NCBI GenBank assembly: GCA_016794465.1
Contig: JAEUKA010000029.1
Coordinates: 1 to 51,091, forward strand
Direction: 5' to 3'
Source of the DNA: Myxococcales bacterium
GTDB lineage: Bacteria > Myxococcota_A > Polyangia > Palsa-1104 > JAEUJZ01
Length of the DNA: 51,091 nt
A model generated the notes under the pieces. It searched no databases and was not told the origin of the DNA. It saw nothing but the letters and a program-made list of their open reading frames with translations. Position numbers and translations under genes: made by a program. Positions 7,282-15,224 of the stretch are shown here, piece after piece; position 1 is the first letter of the stretch; every line of letters starts with the position of its first letter.

Positions 7282-9036
7282 TTAGCGGGATCGATGACCG
7301 TCGGAAAACCACTGATTCGGCTTTCCGGTGCAGTCCCACTGCTGCACCGCGCCACCCTGCTTCCCGGAAGCAAAGTCCTGGCTGCTGATGGCAAGACACT
7401 TGTTGTTGTAGGTGCGCAGCTCTCTCTGGTTGTGCTGCCACTGCTGGTTGTCCATGGCCTGGTTGCACGCGCCGACCTGAATCCGTCCGCCGTTTCTGCC
7501 GCTGCGAAAGTCCGGTGGCGAGACTTCCAAGCAGAGTCCGTTGCTGCTGACGATCCGGCGATCGGCCCTGTGCCAGTTCTGGTTGGCGCCGCCGTGGCAT
7601 ACCCACTGGATCACGTCGCCGCCGTCCCGCTGCGTCTCGAAGTCACTCTGTTCCAAGGTCAAGCAGCGGCCATTTTCGAGGACAATCGGGCCTTCTTCGG
7701 GACTCTCGGGCCACAGTGCGAAAAGCAGAATGCTCGCAAGCAGCAGCGTCCCAAGGACCCCCGCCGCCGCAAAGAGCTTTCTCCGCGAGACGGTCAGCGA
7801 GACAGCCGCTTGCGAAGGACTTGCCGTTTCTGCGCCCTCGGTGGATGGGCCGAGCGGCTTTGGGTGGGGTCCGCGCAAATAGCTGGGCGGCTGAAATCCA
7901 GGGTCGCTGGCCCGGCCGTATAGCTGCAGGCTCGCCCAGTCGATCTGGACCGCATCACGGGCCAGGCTGTGACGGGCGGAAAGGACCGCTTGCTCCAGAC
8001 TGCCGCCGTCGGAGAGCAGCTCTCGGTACAGGACCTGCGTCAAGCGAATCGAGCCCGCCACCGAGAGCGGATAGCGCGAGGCCACCACGTGAGCCAGCCC
8101 GGCTCGGTGCAGCGCTTGGGCGACGCTGCCGAGCTGATTTCCCAGCGCTCCGCTGTTGCCACTGTCACAGGCCGCGAGCACCACCAGTCGAACCATCTGT
8201 GCGTACGGAGCCAGAAGCTGCCGCAGCCGGCCCGCATCCACGACGATGCGCTCCTCCGCGTCCTCCCCCTGCAGAGCGAGTCCAAAGGTCTGCCCCGCCG
8301 CGCTGCCATGACACAGGATGTGCAGCACCGAGATCGGCGGACCGCTGCGCTGCGCAGACTCCAGGATCGCATCCAGCTTGCCGAGCGACGCATGGGGCAG
8401 GACATCGCGGTCTTGATCAAAGGAGGATCGATGCTGCTCGGTCGCCTGGTGAATGGCCGCAATGTGCTCGGTCGCCGGGACCGCGCCCGCAGCGGCTGAC
8501 CAGCACACAAGGATGCGGCCCGTCGCAGAAGCCGGTGCCTCCAGCGCAGGGGTGGTGCTGGTTCCCGGCCACTCATAGCGAATCAGGACCTCGGGAAGCT
8601 CGGCAAGGTGTTGACCAGAGCCTTTGAGCGTAATCAGCTCCCACGGCAGTGCATACAGCTCGGCAGCCGCAGAGCGCACCGTCAGCACGACCCGCTGGTG
8701 TTCGCTGATGGCCTGCTGAATGCGTGCCTCCTGCTCGGCCCAGCCCGCCGGTTGCAAGAAGCGGCGCAGCGTCTCCCCAAGTCGCTGCAACAGCACCGGA
8801 TCTCGCTCCGGCTTTTGCAAGGCCCCAAGATCCGCAAGCAGCGCTTGGTCCCAGTCCAGCTCTGCTGTCTCGAAGTTTCCGTCGGCGCTGCGCAAGAGAT
8901 ACTGCATTCGCTCTAGGCGGAATGCGTAGGGATCTCCGCCTTGCTCCGCGCGAGCAAACTCCAAGACCAGGAACAGCGCCTCAGGGACTGGTTTCACGAC
9001 GTGTGGATGGAAATTCAGGCCACGATTTTCGCACAA
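7282..9036 (-). CDS. CHAT-domain protease with transmembrane segment and ricin-B lectin domain
   Basis: A 584-residue protein. The caspase-like CHAT fold spans ~120-380, with the catalytic His in LHILCHGSA (His243) and the Cys in VVLAACDSGNSG (Cys290). A hydrophobic helix at ~421-442 should anchor it in the membrane. Residues ~451-580 form a ricin-B beta-trefoil with three QxW-type motifs (NQNW, NQQW, NQW). The frame opens with TTG at 9036; a GTG at 8997 is an alternative. It is the first gene of the operon and stops 30 nt before the HxD-repeat gene. Cutting of the repeat protein, or activity triggered by it, is inferred from position only. Confidence 0.85.
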   Translation of the reverse strand: MCENRGLNFHPHVVKPVPEALFLVLEFARAEQGGDPYAFRLERMQYLLRSADGNFETAELDWDQALLADLGALQKPERDPVLLQRLGETLRRFLQPAGWAEQEARIQQAISEHQRVVLTVRSAAAELYALPWELITLKGSGQHLAELPEVLIRYEWPGTSTTPALEAPASATGRILVCWSAAAGAVPATEHIAAIHQATEQHRSSFDQDRDVLPHASLGKLDAILESAQRSGPPISVLHILCHGSAAGQTFGLALQGEDAEERIVVDAGRLRQLLAPYAQMVRLVVLAACDSGNSGALGNQLGSVAQALHRAGLAHVVASRYPLSVAGSIRLTQVLYRELLSDGGSLEQAVLSARHSLARDAVQIDWASLQLYGRASDPGFQPPSYLRGPHPKPLGPSTEGAETASPSQAAVSLTVSRRKLFAAAGVLGTLLLASILLFALWPESPEEGPIVLENGRCLTLEQSDFETQRDGGDVIQWVCHGGANQNWHRADRRIVSSNGLCLEVSPPDFRSGRNGGRIQVGACNQAMDNQQWQHNQRELRTYNNKCLAISSQDFASGKQGGAVQQWDCTGKPNQWFSDGHRSR

Positions 9037-9078
9037 ACCCTTACCGGAAAGACAGAGAGATTCTGGTGCCGGTTAGGT

Positions 9079-9121
9079 AGGGAGAGGGAGGAGGAGGAGA
9101 GGGAGGAGAGGGAGGAGGAGA
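9079..9121. repeat. 43-nt all-purine tract
   Basis: An uninterrupted run of G and A built from GGA and GGGA units, between the stop of the DUF4476 gene (9126) and the start of the CHAT gene (9036), in the expected promoter/leader region of the CHAT operon. Such tracts can form triplex or G-quadruplex structures and vary in length; any role here is speculative. Confidence 0.8.
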
Positions 9122-9125
9122 TGCG

Positions 9126-10115
9126 CTACTTGCCGAGGAGGCGACGGAGCTTCTGGCGATCGCTCTCGAACGTCAGCGCCGCCGTCATCTGCATGAAGTT
9201 CTGCGGATCGACCGCGCGCGGATACAGCATCGCGCCGATCTTGACCTGCTCATCACCAAACGCCGAGGTCTTCATCAGCTGCACGATCTGCTCGCAGGTG
9301 AAGTAGTAGCCAGAGCTGACGAGATCGCGCGCAAAGTTCTGCTTCTCATCACTAAACGACAGCCGCTGCATCTGCGACAGCAGCGAACCAAACTGTCCGC
9401 CAGCAACGGGCGCAATCTGTGGCTGCTGATAGACGGGAGGCTGCTGCTGATAGACCGGCGGCTGCTGATAAACCGGCGGCTGCTGATAGACCGGCGGCTG
9501 CTGATAGACCGGCGGCGGCGGCGGTGGTGGCTGCTGATAGACCGGCGGCGGTGGCTGCTGCGGCTGATACACGACCGGCGGCTGACTCTGCTGCGGCAGG
9601 CCAGGCGCAGTGCCACCTTGGAACGGGTCCCACACTGGACCGCGATAGACCGGCGGCACATAGCCCACCGGGGGACGATACTCACGCGGGACCGGCACCG
9701 CTGTAAACGGACCCTGCCGCGTCAAAAACTGCTCCAGGCGGGTGCGCATGTGCTCGATGCTGCCGGCAATCCGAAACAGCACCTCTTGATCGGTATCCGC
9801 CGAGCGACTGTTGAGGATCGCCATGTTGTACAGACCCTCCATCGCGGCGCGACCGACCTGATGCATCCGCTCCTGATTCGACAGCACCCGCAGCAGGTTG
9901 ATCCGCACCGCCACGATCTGCTGATGAAGCTGCTGACCAATCCGCTGATCATCGCGCTCGCCGTTGAAGGCTTCGATCTGCGCCAGATCGAGGAGCAGCG
10001 CGTGGACGCCGGGACGACGAATCGGTCGGGCACAGGCGGTGGGCTCGGTGAGGCTCGACAGCTGCAGCGGCAGAAGGCCGAGCGCTGCGCCAAGAATCCA
10101 GAAGCGATGTCGCAT
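9126..10115 (-). CDS. Secreted DUF4476 protein with Pro-Gln-Tyr repeats
   Basis: A 329-residue protein from the ATG at 10115, chosen because it opens with a signal peptide (MRHRFWILGAALGLLPLQL). A helical N-terminal region follows, then a low-complexity stretch of PPVYQQ repeats, then a C-terminal DUF4476 domain (~90 residues; YYFTCEQIVQLM, FGDEQVKIGAMLYPRAVDP). DUF4476 proteins are common in myxobacteria and of unknown function. The protein is probably exported, the repeats acting as a spacer. It is transcribed divergently from the GbsR-type regulator and away from the menaquinone cluster. Confidence 0.75.
   Translation of the reverse strand: MRHRFWILGAALGLLPLQLSSLTEPTACARPIRRPGVHALLLDLAQIEAFNGERDDQRIGQQLHQQIVAVRINLLRVLSNQERMHQVGRAAMEGLYNMAILNSRSADTDQEVLFRIAGSIEHMRTRLEQFLTRQGPFTAVPVPREYRPPVGYVPPVYRGPVWDPFQGGTAPGLPQQSQPPVVYQPQQPPPPVYQQPPPPPPPVYQQPPVYQQPPVYQQPPVYQQQPPVYQQPQIAPVAGGQFGSLLSQMQRLSFSDEKQNFARDLVSSGYYFTCEQIVQLMKTSAFGDEQVKIGAMLYPRAVDPQNFMQMTAALTFESDRQKLRRLLGK
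9421..9550. repeat. 18-bp repeat array encoding PPVYQQ
   Basis: Imperfect repeats of the type CCGGCGGCTGCTGATAGA on the plus strand, encoding PPVYQQ on the minus strand. Copies are close to identical and in frame, so copy number could change by slippage without frameshift. Confidence 0.8.
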
Positions 10116-10246
10116 GAGGTGAGTCCTCCAAAGTGGTTGCGGAGTTGTGAACGTGCGGAGTTGTGAACGCCTAGCTGGGACGATAGCGCGGCTCCGATTC
10201 TTCAGTAAAGGGGTCTGTGACGGCGAGGCAGCCAGCCAGCCTTCAC

Positions 10247-10274
10247 TTGACAAGGAAGATTTTGACGCTATAGT
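10247..10274 (+). promoter_or_regulatory. Sigma70-like promoter of the GbsR-type regulator
   Basis: A perfect -35 TTGACA (10247-10252), a 16-nt spacer and -10 TATAGT (10269-10274). The predicted start point is near 10281, leaving a leader of about 36 nt before the ATG at 10317. It is the clearest promoter in the window. Confidence 0.7.
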
Positions 10275-10285
10275 TCTTTCAAAGA

Positions 10286-10303
10286 GTTCTGAAAGTACAG
10301 AAC
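10286..10303. promoter_or_regulatory. Palindromic operator just after the promoter
   Basis: GTTCTG-N6-CAGAAC, a perfect 6-bp inverted repeat, lies just downstream of the predicted transcription start and 13 bp before the regulator's ATG. The position suits autorepression by the MarR/GbsR-type dimer encoded next to it. A second CTGAAAGT element follows directly (10304-10311). Confidence 0.55.
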
Positions 10304-10316
10304 CTGAAAGTTCCTA

Positions 10317-10865
10317 ATGACTGCTGCCGCGCATACCTTCCAAGAAGCAGAGCTGCTGATCGCTGATGCGGTCGGGGAAGTGATCGAGCACTGGGGATTC
10401 CGCAAGCCTCTGGGACGAGTCTGGACGGTGCTGTATCTGGCCGGGGATGCGCTGCCGGCAGCGACGCTGAGCGAGCGACTGTCGATGTCCACTGGGGCAG
10501 TCAGTATGACCCTGACCGAGCTGCAGGAGTGGGCGGTGGTGCGACGGGTGTGGCGACCCGGAGAGCGGCGCGAGTTCTTCCTGGCAGAGACGGATCTGTG
10601 GAAGATGATCTCGAAGGTGGTGTCGGAGCGCGAGCGATTCTGGGTGCGCTCGGTGCGCGAGCGGATGGAACAAGCGTGCGTGCTACTGCGCACTTTGCCG
10701 ACGGAAGAAGGCAAAGGAGCGCTGGCCCGAGCCAGAGTCCTTCTGTCATTTGCACAGCTGGCAGAGAACGTGATCGAGCGATTCCTGACCTCTCGGCGGG
10801 CGGACTTTACGGGATTCGGAGTGCTGGAAAAGACCGCGCGGACTGCAGCGACAGAGCGACGGTAA
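10317..10865 (+). CDS. GbsR/MarR-type transcriptional regulator
   Basis: 182 residues with a winged-helix core: GRVWTVLYLAGDALPAATLSERLSMSTGAVSMTLTEL covers helix-turn-helix and recognition helix, and WRPGERREFFLAE is the wing. The layout matches the GbsR branch of MarR proteins: a helical N-terminus with EHWGF-K-PLGR and an extended C-terminal helix region. It stands directly upstream of the prenyl synthase/aro/men genes on the same strand with an 85-bp gap, so control of quinone synthesis is plausible but inferred. The ribosome site before the ATG is weak. Confidence 0.8.
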   Translation: MTAAAHTFQEAELLIADAVGEVIEHWGFRKPLGRVWTVLYLAGDALPAATLSERLSMSTGAVSMTLTELQEWAVVRRVWRPGERREFFLAETDLWKMISKVVSERERFWVRSVRERMEQACVLLRTLPTEEGKGALARARVLLSFAQLAENVIERFLTSRRADFTGFGVLEKTARTAATERR

Positions 10866-10950
10866 CTGCCAAGTGCGCTGGGGGAAAACTGGGAGCCTCC
10901 GTACTGCGGTACTGGGAGCGACTTCCTCTTTGAATATGGGCTGGTGAAAA

Positions 10951-12027
10951 GTGGATACGGATTCACAAGTTCCGGACATGGTGGCAGCTGATAAGGATGT
11001 CTTGTCGATCCTCTCGACAGTCTCTGCCAATCACAAAGTAGAGTCACTGGCATCGACGCTGAGCCAGCTCAAGCGCTGGATGGGATCGGATCTGGCAGAG
11101 GTCGAAGCAGGACTGACCAAGATCGAGCACCGCGACACTCCGGTGCATGACAGCGCGCGGCATCTGCTGGGACAGAAAGGGAAGCGACTTCGTCCACTCT
11201 GTGTGGCACTGGCAGCGCGGGTGGGAAGTGGCTTTGATGCGGCGGCCCGCGAGCTGGCCATTGCCGTCGAGCTGGTCCACTCTGCGACCCTCCTTCATGA
11301 TGATGTGATCGATCTGGGAGACAAGCGACGCGGGATAGATACGGCGCGCGTGATCTACGGCAATGCTGGCAGCATCTATGCCGGGGACTGGCTGCTGGTC
11401 GATGCGCTGCGGCGAATTGCGCGGGTAGGAATCCCCGGACTCCTCGACAAGAGCCTGAGTGTCCTGCACGAAATCCTGGAAGCAGAGGCGCTGCAGCTGG
11501 CCAATCGCGGCAATGTTCGCGGGACTGTCTCGGACTACTTTCGGATTGTGGAAGGCAAGACCGCGAGTCTGTTTCGCTGGGCTCTGTTTGCCGGTGCAAG
11601 CGCGGGCGGAGTCTGTCCGGAGCACTGTCTGCTGCTGGAATCCTACGGTCGCAATCTGGGCGTTGCCTTTCAAGTGGTCGACGACGTTCTGGATCTGGCC
11701 GGCAATCCCGAAGTGGTTGGGAAGTCTCTGTTCACGGATCTTCATGAAGGCAAGATGACCTATCCGCTGCTGCTGGCGATCGAGCGCGCACCGCGCTTGG
11801 GAGAGGAGCTGGCCGCTGCCTGTGCGAAAGATGCGCTCTGTCTTTCCCCGCAGCTGGAACGACACCTGACGGCAGTGCTGTGGGAAACGGGAGTGGTCGA
11901 GCAGTGTCTGTCGCTGGCGCGGGTGCGCTCTGCCGAGGCGATTGCTGCGCTGGGATCGCTGCCGACCTCGAAGGCGAGAGCCGCCCTTGAGCAGGTTGCC
12001 TTGGCACTTGTCCACCGAGAAAAGTAG
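10951..12027 (+). CDS. Trans-polyprenyl diphosphate synthase (quinone side chain)
   Basis: A 358-residue head-to-tail prenyl synthase. The first Asp-rich motif DDVID lies in LLHDDVIDLGDKRRG and the second, DDVLD, in FQVVDDVLDLAG; GKRLRP binds the pyrophosphate. The family makes C35-C50 chains; length cannot be read by eye. The frame begins at GTG 10951, with an in-frame ATG at 10978 as alternative. It heads a run of nine same-strand genes making menaquinone, so it should supply the prenyl donor for MenA. The gap to aroF is 9 nt. Confidence 0.9.
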   Translation: MDTDSQVPDMVAADKDVLSILSTVSANHKVESLASTLSQLKRWMGSDLAEVEAGLTKIEHRDTPVHDSARHLLGQKGKRLRPLCVALAARVGSGFDAAARELAIAVELVHSATLLHDDVIDLGDKRRGIDTARVIYGNAGSIYAGDWLLVDALRRIARVGIPGLLDKSLSVLHEILEAEALQLANRGNVRGTVSDYFRIVEGKTASLFRWALFAGASAGGVCPEHCLLLESYGRNLGVAFQVVDDVLDLAGNPEVVGKSLFTDLHEGKMTYPLLLAIERAPRLGEELAAACAKDALCLSPQLERHLTAVLWETGVVEQCLSLARVRSAEAIAALGSLPTSKARAALEQVALALVHREK

Positions 12028-12036
12028 GGGCAACAG

Positions 12037-13020
12037 ATGATCGTCTCACTACGTGTTGATGCCGATCCGCAAGCGGTGAAGCGCGAGCTGACGGCCTTGG
12101 GACTGTGGATTGCCTCGGTAGAGCGTGGCTTGGGAAGCGGCGGAGTCCAGTTTGTGGTAGCGCCGCACTCGACGGGGGTTGATCCCGCGCAGGTGGCCCA
12201 GATTGAGGGTGTCGGATCGGTGTCTGTTCCGGTTCCAGAGCATCCCCAGATCGATCAGCAGGGGCCGCAAGTGATGGTGAAAGGACACGCAATTGGCGGG
12301 CCGCGTCCGACCTTCATGTGTGGGCCGTGCAGCGTCGAGTCGTCCGAGCAGATCGAGTCGATCGCGGCGCGCGTGGCTCCGCTTGGTGTGACCTTTCTGC
12401 GGGGTGGCGCTTTCAAGCCGCGCAGCTCGCCGTACAACTTTCAAGGCCATGGTGATCCGGCGCTCACTTGGATGCGCGAAGCGGCCACGCGGCACGGTCT
12501 GCGGGTGGTCACAGAGGTCCTCTCAGAGCACGATGTCTCGGCGGTGGCAGAGCTTGCGGATCTGATTCAGATCGGCTCGCGCAACATGCAGAACTTTGCG
12601 CTCCTGAAGCGAGTCGGACGCGCGCACAAGCCGGTGCTGCTCAAGCGCGCGATGTCGGCCACGATCGAAGACTGGCTGCTCGCGGCAGAGTATCTGCTGC
12701 ATCACGGAGCGAGCGGAGTGGTGCTGTGTGAGCGCGGCATTCGTGGCTTCGATCCGTCGACGCGCAACTTGGTGGATCTGACTGCGGTGGCGCTGCTTGC
12801 GCACGTGCATCGCTTGCCGGTGATCGTTGATCCCTCGCATGGTACCGGGCGTCGCGATCTGATCTTGCCCCTGTCAAAAGCCGCGCTGGCAGCGGGTGCG
12901 GCGGGGGTCATGATCGAAACCCATGATGATCCAGGAAAGGCGCTCAGCGACGGTCCACAGGCACTCCGTGGCGATGAACTACAAGCCGTCCTGACCCAGC
13001 TTACGGAGGCCGCGCGATGA
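12037..13020 (+). CDS. aroF: 3-deoxy-7-phosphoheptulonate (DAHP) synthase, class I-beta type
   Basis: A 327-residue enzyme joining PEP and erythrose 4-phosphate, the first step of the shikimate pathway. An ~70-residue ACT/ferredoxin-like N-terminal domain, a possible feedback site, precedes the TIM barrel. Barrel signatures: [51 protein letters not shown] and [11 protein letters not shown], holding PEP-binding Arg/Lys and metal-ligand His/Cys/Glu/Asp residues. The stop overlaps the next start as ATGA. Its place inside the menaquinone operon suggests that flux into chorismate is co-expressed with quinone synthesis. Confidence 0.95.
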   Translation: MIVSLRVDADPQAVKRELTALGLWIASVERGLGSGGVQFVVAPHSTGVDPAQVAQIEGVGSVSVPVPEHPQIDQQGPQVMVKGHAIGGPRPTFMCGPCSVESSEQIESIAARVAPLGVTFLRGGAFKPRSSPYNFQGHGDPALTWMREAATRHGLRVVTEVLSEHDVSAVAELADLIQIGSRNMQNFALLKRVGRAHKPVLLKRAMSATIEDWLLAAEYLLHHGASGVVLCERGIRGFDPSTRNLVDLTAVALLAHVHRLPVIVDPSHGTGRRDLILPLSKAALAAGAAGVMIETHDDPGKALSDGPQALRGDELQAVLTQLTEAAR

Positions 13021-13766
13021 GCAATCTGGAGACTCCCAACAAGGTAGGAACTGGCGAAGGAGTCCGCGAAGGCAGCGGTCAGATGTTTGACGGAATTGCC
13101 GAGCGCTATGATCTCCTCAACCGCATCATCTCATTGGGAATCGATCAGCGCTGGCGCAAAAAGACCGTCGCTGCGCTGCAGATGAAACCGGGTGAGCGGG
13201 TGCTCGATCTGGCGTGCGGAACGGCGGATTTGACGATGCTGGTGGCGCGTACCGAGCCGCAGGCTGCGGTGGTCGGACTCGATCCATCAAAGAAGATGCT
13301 CGCGGTGGGAGAGCGCAAGATCTTGGCCGCCGGACTCGCAGGGCAGATTACGCTGCTGGAAGGGAATGCTGAGTCGCTGCCGTTTGCCAAGGACTCCTAT
13401 GACCGAGTCTGTATGGCGTTCGGAATCCGCAACGTACCGGATCGGGAAAAGGCGCTGCGCGAGATGGCGCGGGTCACTCGCAGCGGCGGACGGATTGCCA
13501 TTCTGGAGCTGGCAGAGCCCAAGCAGGGAGTGATCGGGGGCCTGGCGCGCTTTCATGTTCACGCGGTGGTGCCATGGCTGGGCTCGCTGCTCTCCGGCTC
13601 GGCAGAGTATCGCTACCTGCAGCGCTCGATTGCCGCGTTTCCCAGTGCACCGGATTTTACCAAGCTGATGCAGTCCTGCGGTCTGAAAATAGTTGCAGTG
13701 ACCCCGCTGACATTTGGGGTGGCGACGCTGTATGTTGCGACTCCGGCTGAAGCAAAGGAGTCCTAA
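13017..13766 (+). CDS. menG: Demethylmenaquinone C-methyltransferase
   Basis: A 249-residue UbiE/MenG enzyme that adds the methyl group in the last step of menaquinone synthesis. Seen: [21 protein letters not shown] near the N-terminus, SAM motif [12 protein letters not shown], then [15 protein letters not shown] and [14 protein letters not shown], all family hallmarks. Length is normal. It starts inside the aroF stop (ATGA). As the rest of the pathway is menaquinone-specific, menG is preferred over ubiE. Confidence 0.95.
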   Translation: MSNLETPNKVGTGEGVREGSGQMFDGIAERYDLLNRIISLGIDQRWRKKTVAALQMKPGERVLDLACGTADLTMLVARTEPQAAVVGLDPSKKMLAVGERKILAAGLAGQITLLEGNAESLPFAKDSYDRVCMAFGIRNVPDREKALREMARVTRSGGRIAILELAEPKQGVIGGLARFHVHAVVPWLGSLLSGSAEYRYLQRSIAAFPSAPDFTKLMQSCGLKIVAVTPLTFGVATLYVATPAEAKES

Positions 13767-13769
13767 CCG

Positions 13770-15224
13770 GTGCGAGAGCTGCTTTCGCGCGTACAAAAAG
13801 AGTGGCAAAAACAGGCGCCAGAACCGGCTACTTCCGAGCCGGCTGCGACCTCGCCGCTGCTCTTCCTAACGGCGCGCTGTGCGGTGACCTCGCCGCGCGG
13901 AATCGCTTGCCTGCTCGACGAAGAGCTTGCGGGAGAGCGGCTGTATTTTGCGCCACCAGCGCGAAGCGGAGAGACTTCCTTTGCGGTGGTGGGGCGTGGC
14001 GAAGCGGTGCGAGTGGCAGCGGATGGACGCGCTGCACTCTCCGCGCTGACCACTGCGTCCACCCAGCTGTTTTCGTCGCTGATCGAGCATCGAGGACCAG
14101 GCTGTGAAGCGGCTCCGTCACCGCGTCTGTATGGTGGTCTGCGCTTTGATCGCACCCCGAGTGATGAGACTCCCAACCCCTCTGCTACGCCGTGGCGACC
14201 CTTTGCCGATGCCAGCTTTGTGCTGCCGCGCTGGCTGCTTCTGTCCGATGGCGAAGCGACCTATCTGCAGCTAGCGGTAGAGCCAGTTGAGCTGCGTCAC
14301 TCCGCTTCCCTGTGGCAAGAGCTACAGCTGATCGAGTCGCTTGTGCAAGCTGACACCGCGCGTCCGAGCACCGCTCCGCCGCTCCTTGTACGTGAGAAGC
14401 CAGCGCCAGCAGATGAAACAGAGTCCGCAGAGCGGCAGTACTGCGCCCTGGTCCGCGCCGCGCTGGCCGAGATCTCCGCAGGCTCGCTGCGCAAGGTGGT
14501 CGCTGCGCGGCAGCTTCAGCTGGAGGCCGATCGCCCGTTCTCCATTCCATCAATATTAGGCATACTAGATGATTCATATTCGGACTGTCAGCGCTTTGCG
14601 ATCGAGCGCGAGGGAGCGGTCTTTGTGGGCGCAACGCCCGAGCTGCTTATCGCGCGGCAAGGCCGAAAAGTGGTCACCGAAGCGCTGGCCGGAACCAGGC
14701 CAAGAGTAGCAGGCAGCGACGAACATTCTGTCAAACAAGACCTGCTTGCAGATGACAAAGAGCGCCGCGAACATGACTTGGTAATCGGCGCGATTGTGGA
14801 GTCGCTACAGCCCTCCTGCGCTAGGTTCCCTACGATCGATCCCACCCAGGTGCGTTCGCTGCGCAATGTTCATCACCTGTGGACGCCGATTCGGGGTGAG
14901 CTTGCGACCGATCAGCATGTGCTCGCGCTGCTGCTCGCGCTGCATCCGACTCCAGCGGTGTGTGGACTGCCAGCGTCGGCAGCGGCCCGCTTTCTGTCCA
15001 CGCATGAGCACTTTGATCGGGGCTATTACGCAGCTCCGGTGGGCCATTTTGATGGGCACGGAAACGGCGAGTTTTGGGTGGCGATTCGCTCGGCCCTGGT
15101 GTGTGGACAGCGGGCGTGGCTGTATGCCGGGGCCGGTGTGGTGGTGGGCTCTTCACCGGAGTCCGAGTATCGCGAGACAGCGGTCAAGTTCGCCGCGATG
15201 CGGGCCGCACTGGGAGCTTCGTGA
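13770..15224 (+). CDS. menF: Isochorismate synthase
   Basis: A 484-residue chorismate-utilising enzyme converting chorismate to isochorismate. The C-terminal half carries the fold signatures: KVVAARQ, FVGATPELLIARQG, EALAGTRPR, DDKERREHDLVI, HHLWTPIRG, LHPTPAVCGLPA, DRGYYAAPVGHFD and YAGAGVVVGSSPESE. The N-terminal half is variable, as usual for MenF. Start GTG at 13770, with AAAGGAG about 10 nt upstream inside the menG end. It overlaps the menD start by one base (TGATG). Confidence 0.92.
   Translation: MRELLSRVQKEWQKQAPEPATSEPAATSPLLFLTARCAVTSPRGIACLLDEELAGERLYFAPPARSGETSFAVVGRGEAVRVAADGRAALSALTTASTQLFSSLIEHRGPGCEAAPSPRLYGGLRFDRTPSDETPNPSATPWRPFADASFVLPRWLLLSDGEATYLQLAVEPVELRHSASLWQELQLIESLVQADTARPSTAPPLLVREKPAPADETESAERQYCALVRAALAEISAGSLRKVVAARQLQLEADRPFSIPSILGILDDSYSDCQRFAIEREGAVFVGATPELLIARQGRKVVTEALAGTRPRVAGSDEHSVKQDLLADDKERREHDLVIGAIVESLQPSCARFPTIDPTQVRSLRNVHHLWTPIRGELATDQHVLALLLALHPTPAVCGLPASAAARFLSTHEHFDRGYYAAPVGHFDGHGNGEFWVAIRSALVCGQRAWLYAGAGVVVGSSPESEYRETAVKFAAMRAALGAS

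Noticed and set aside
15074..15223. 50-residue N-terminal extension of MenD
   Set aside because: It lies wholly within menF, and MenD similarity begins at the ATG at 15224, which is coupled to the menF stop.
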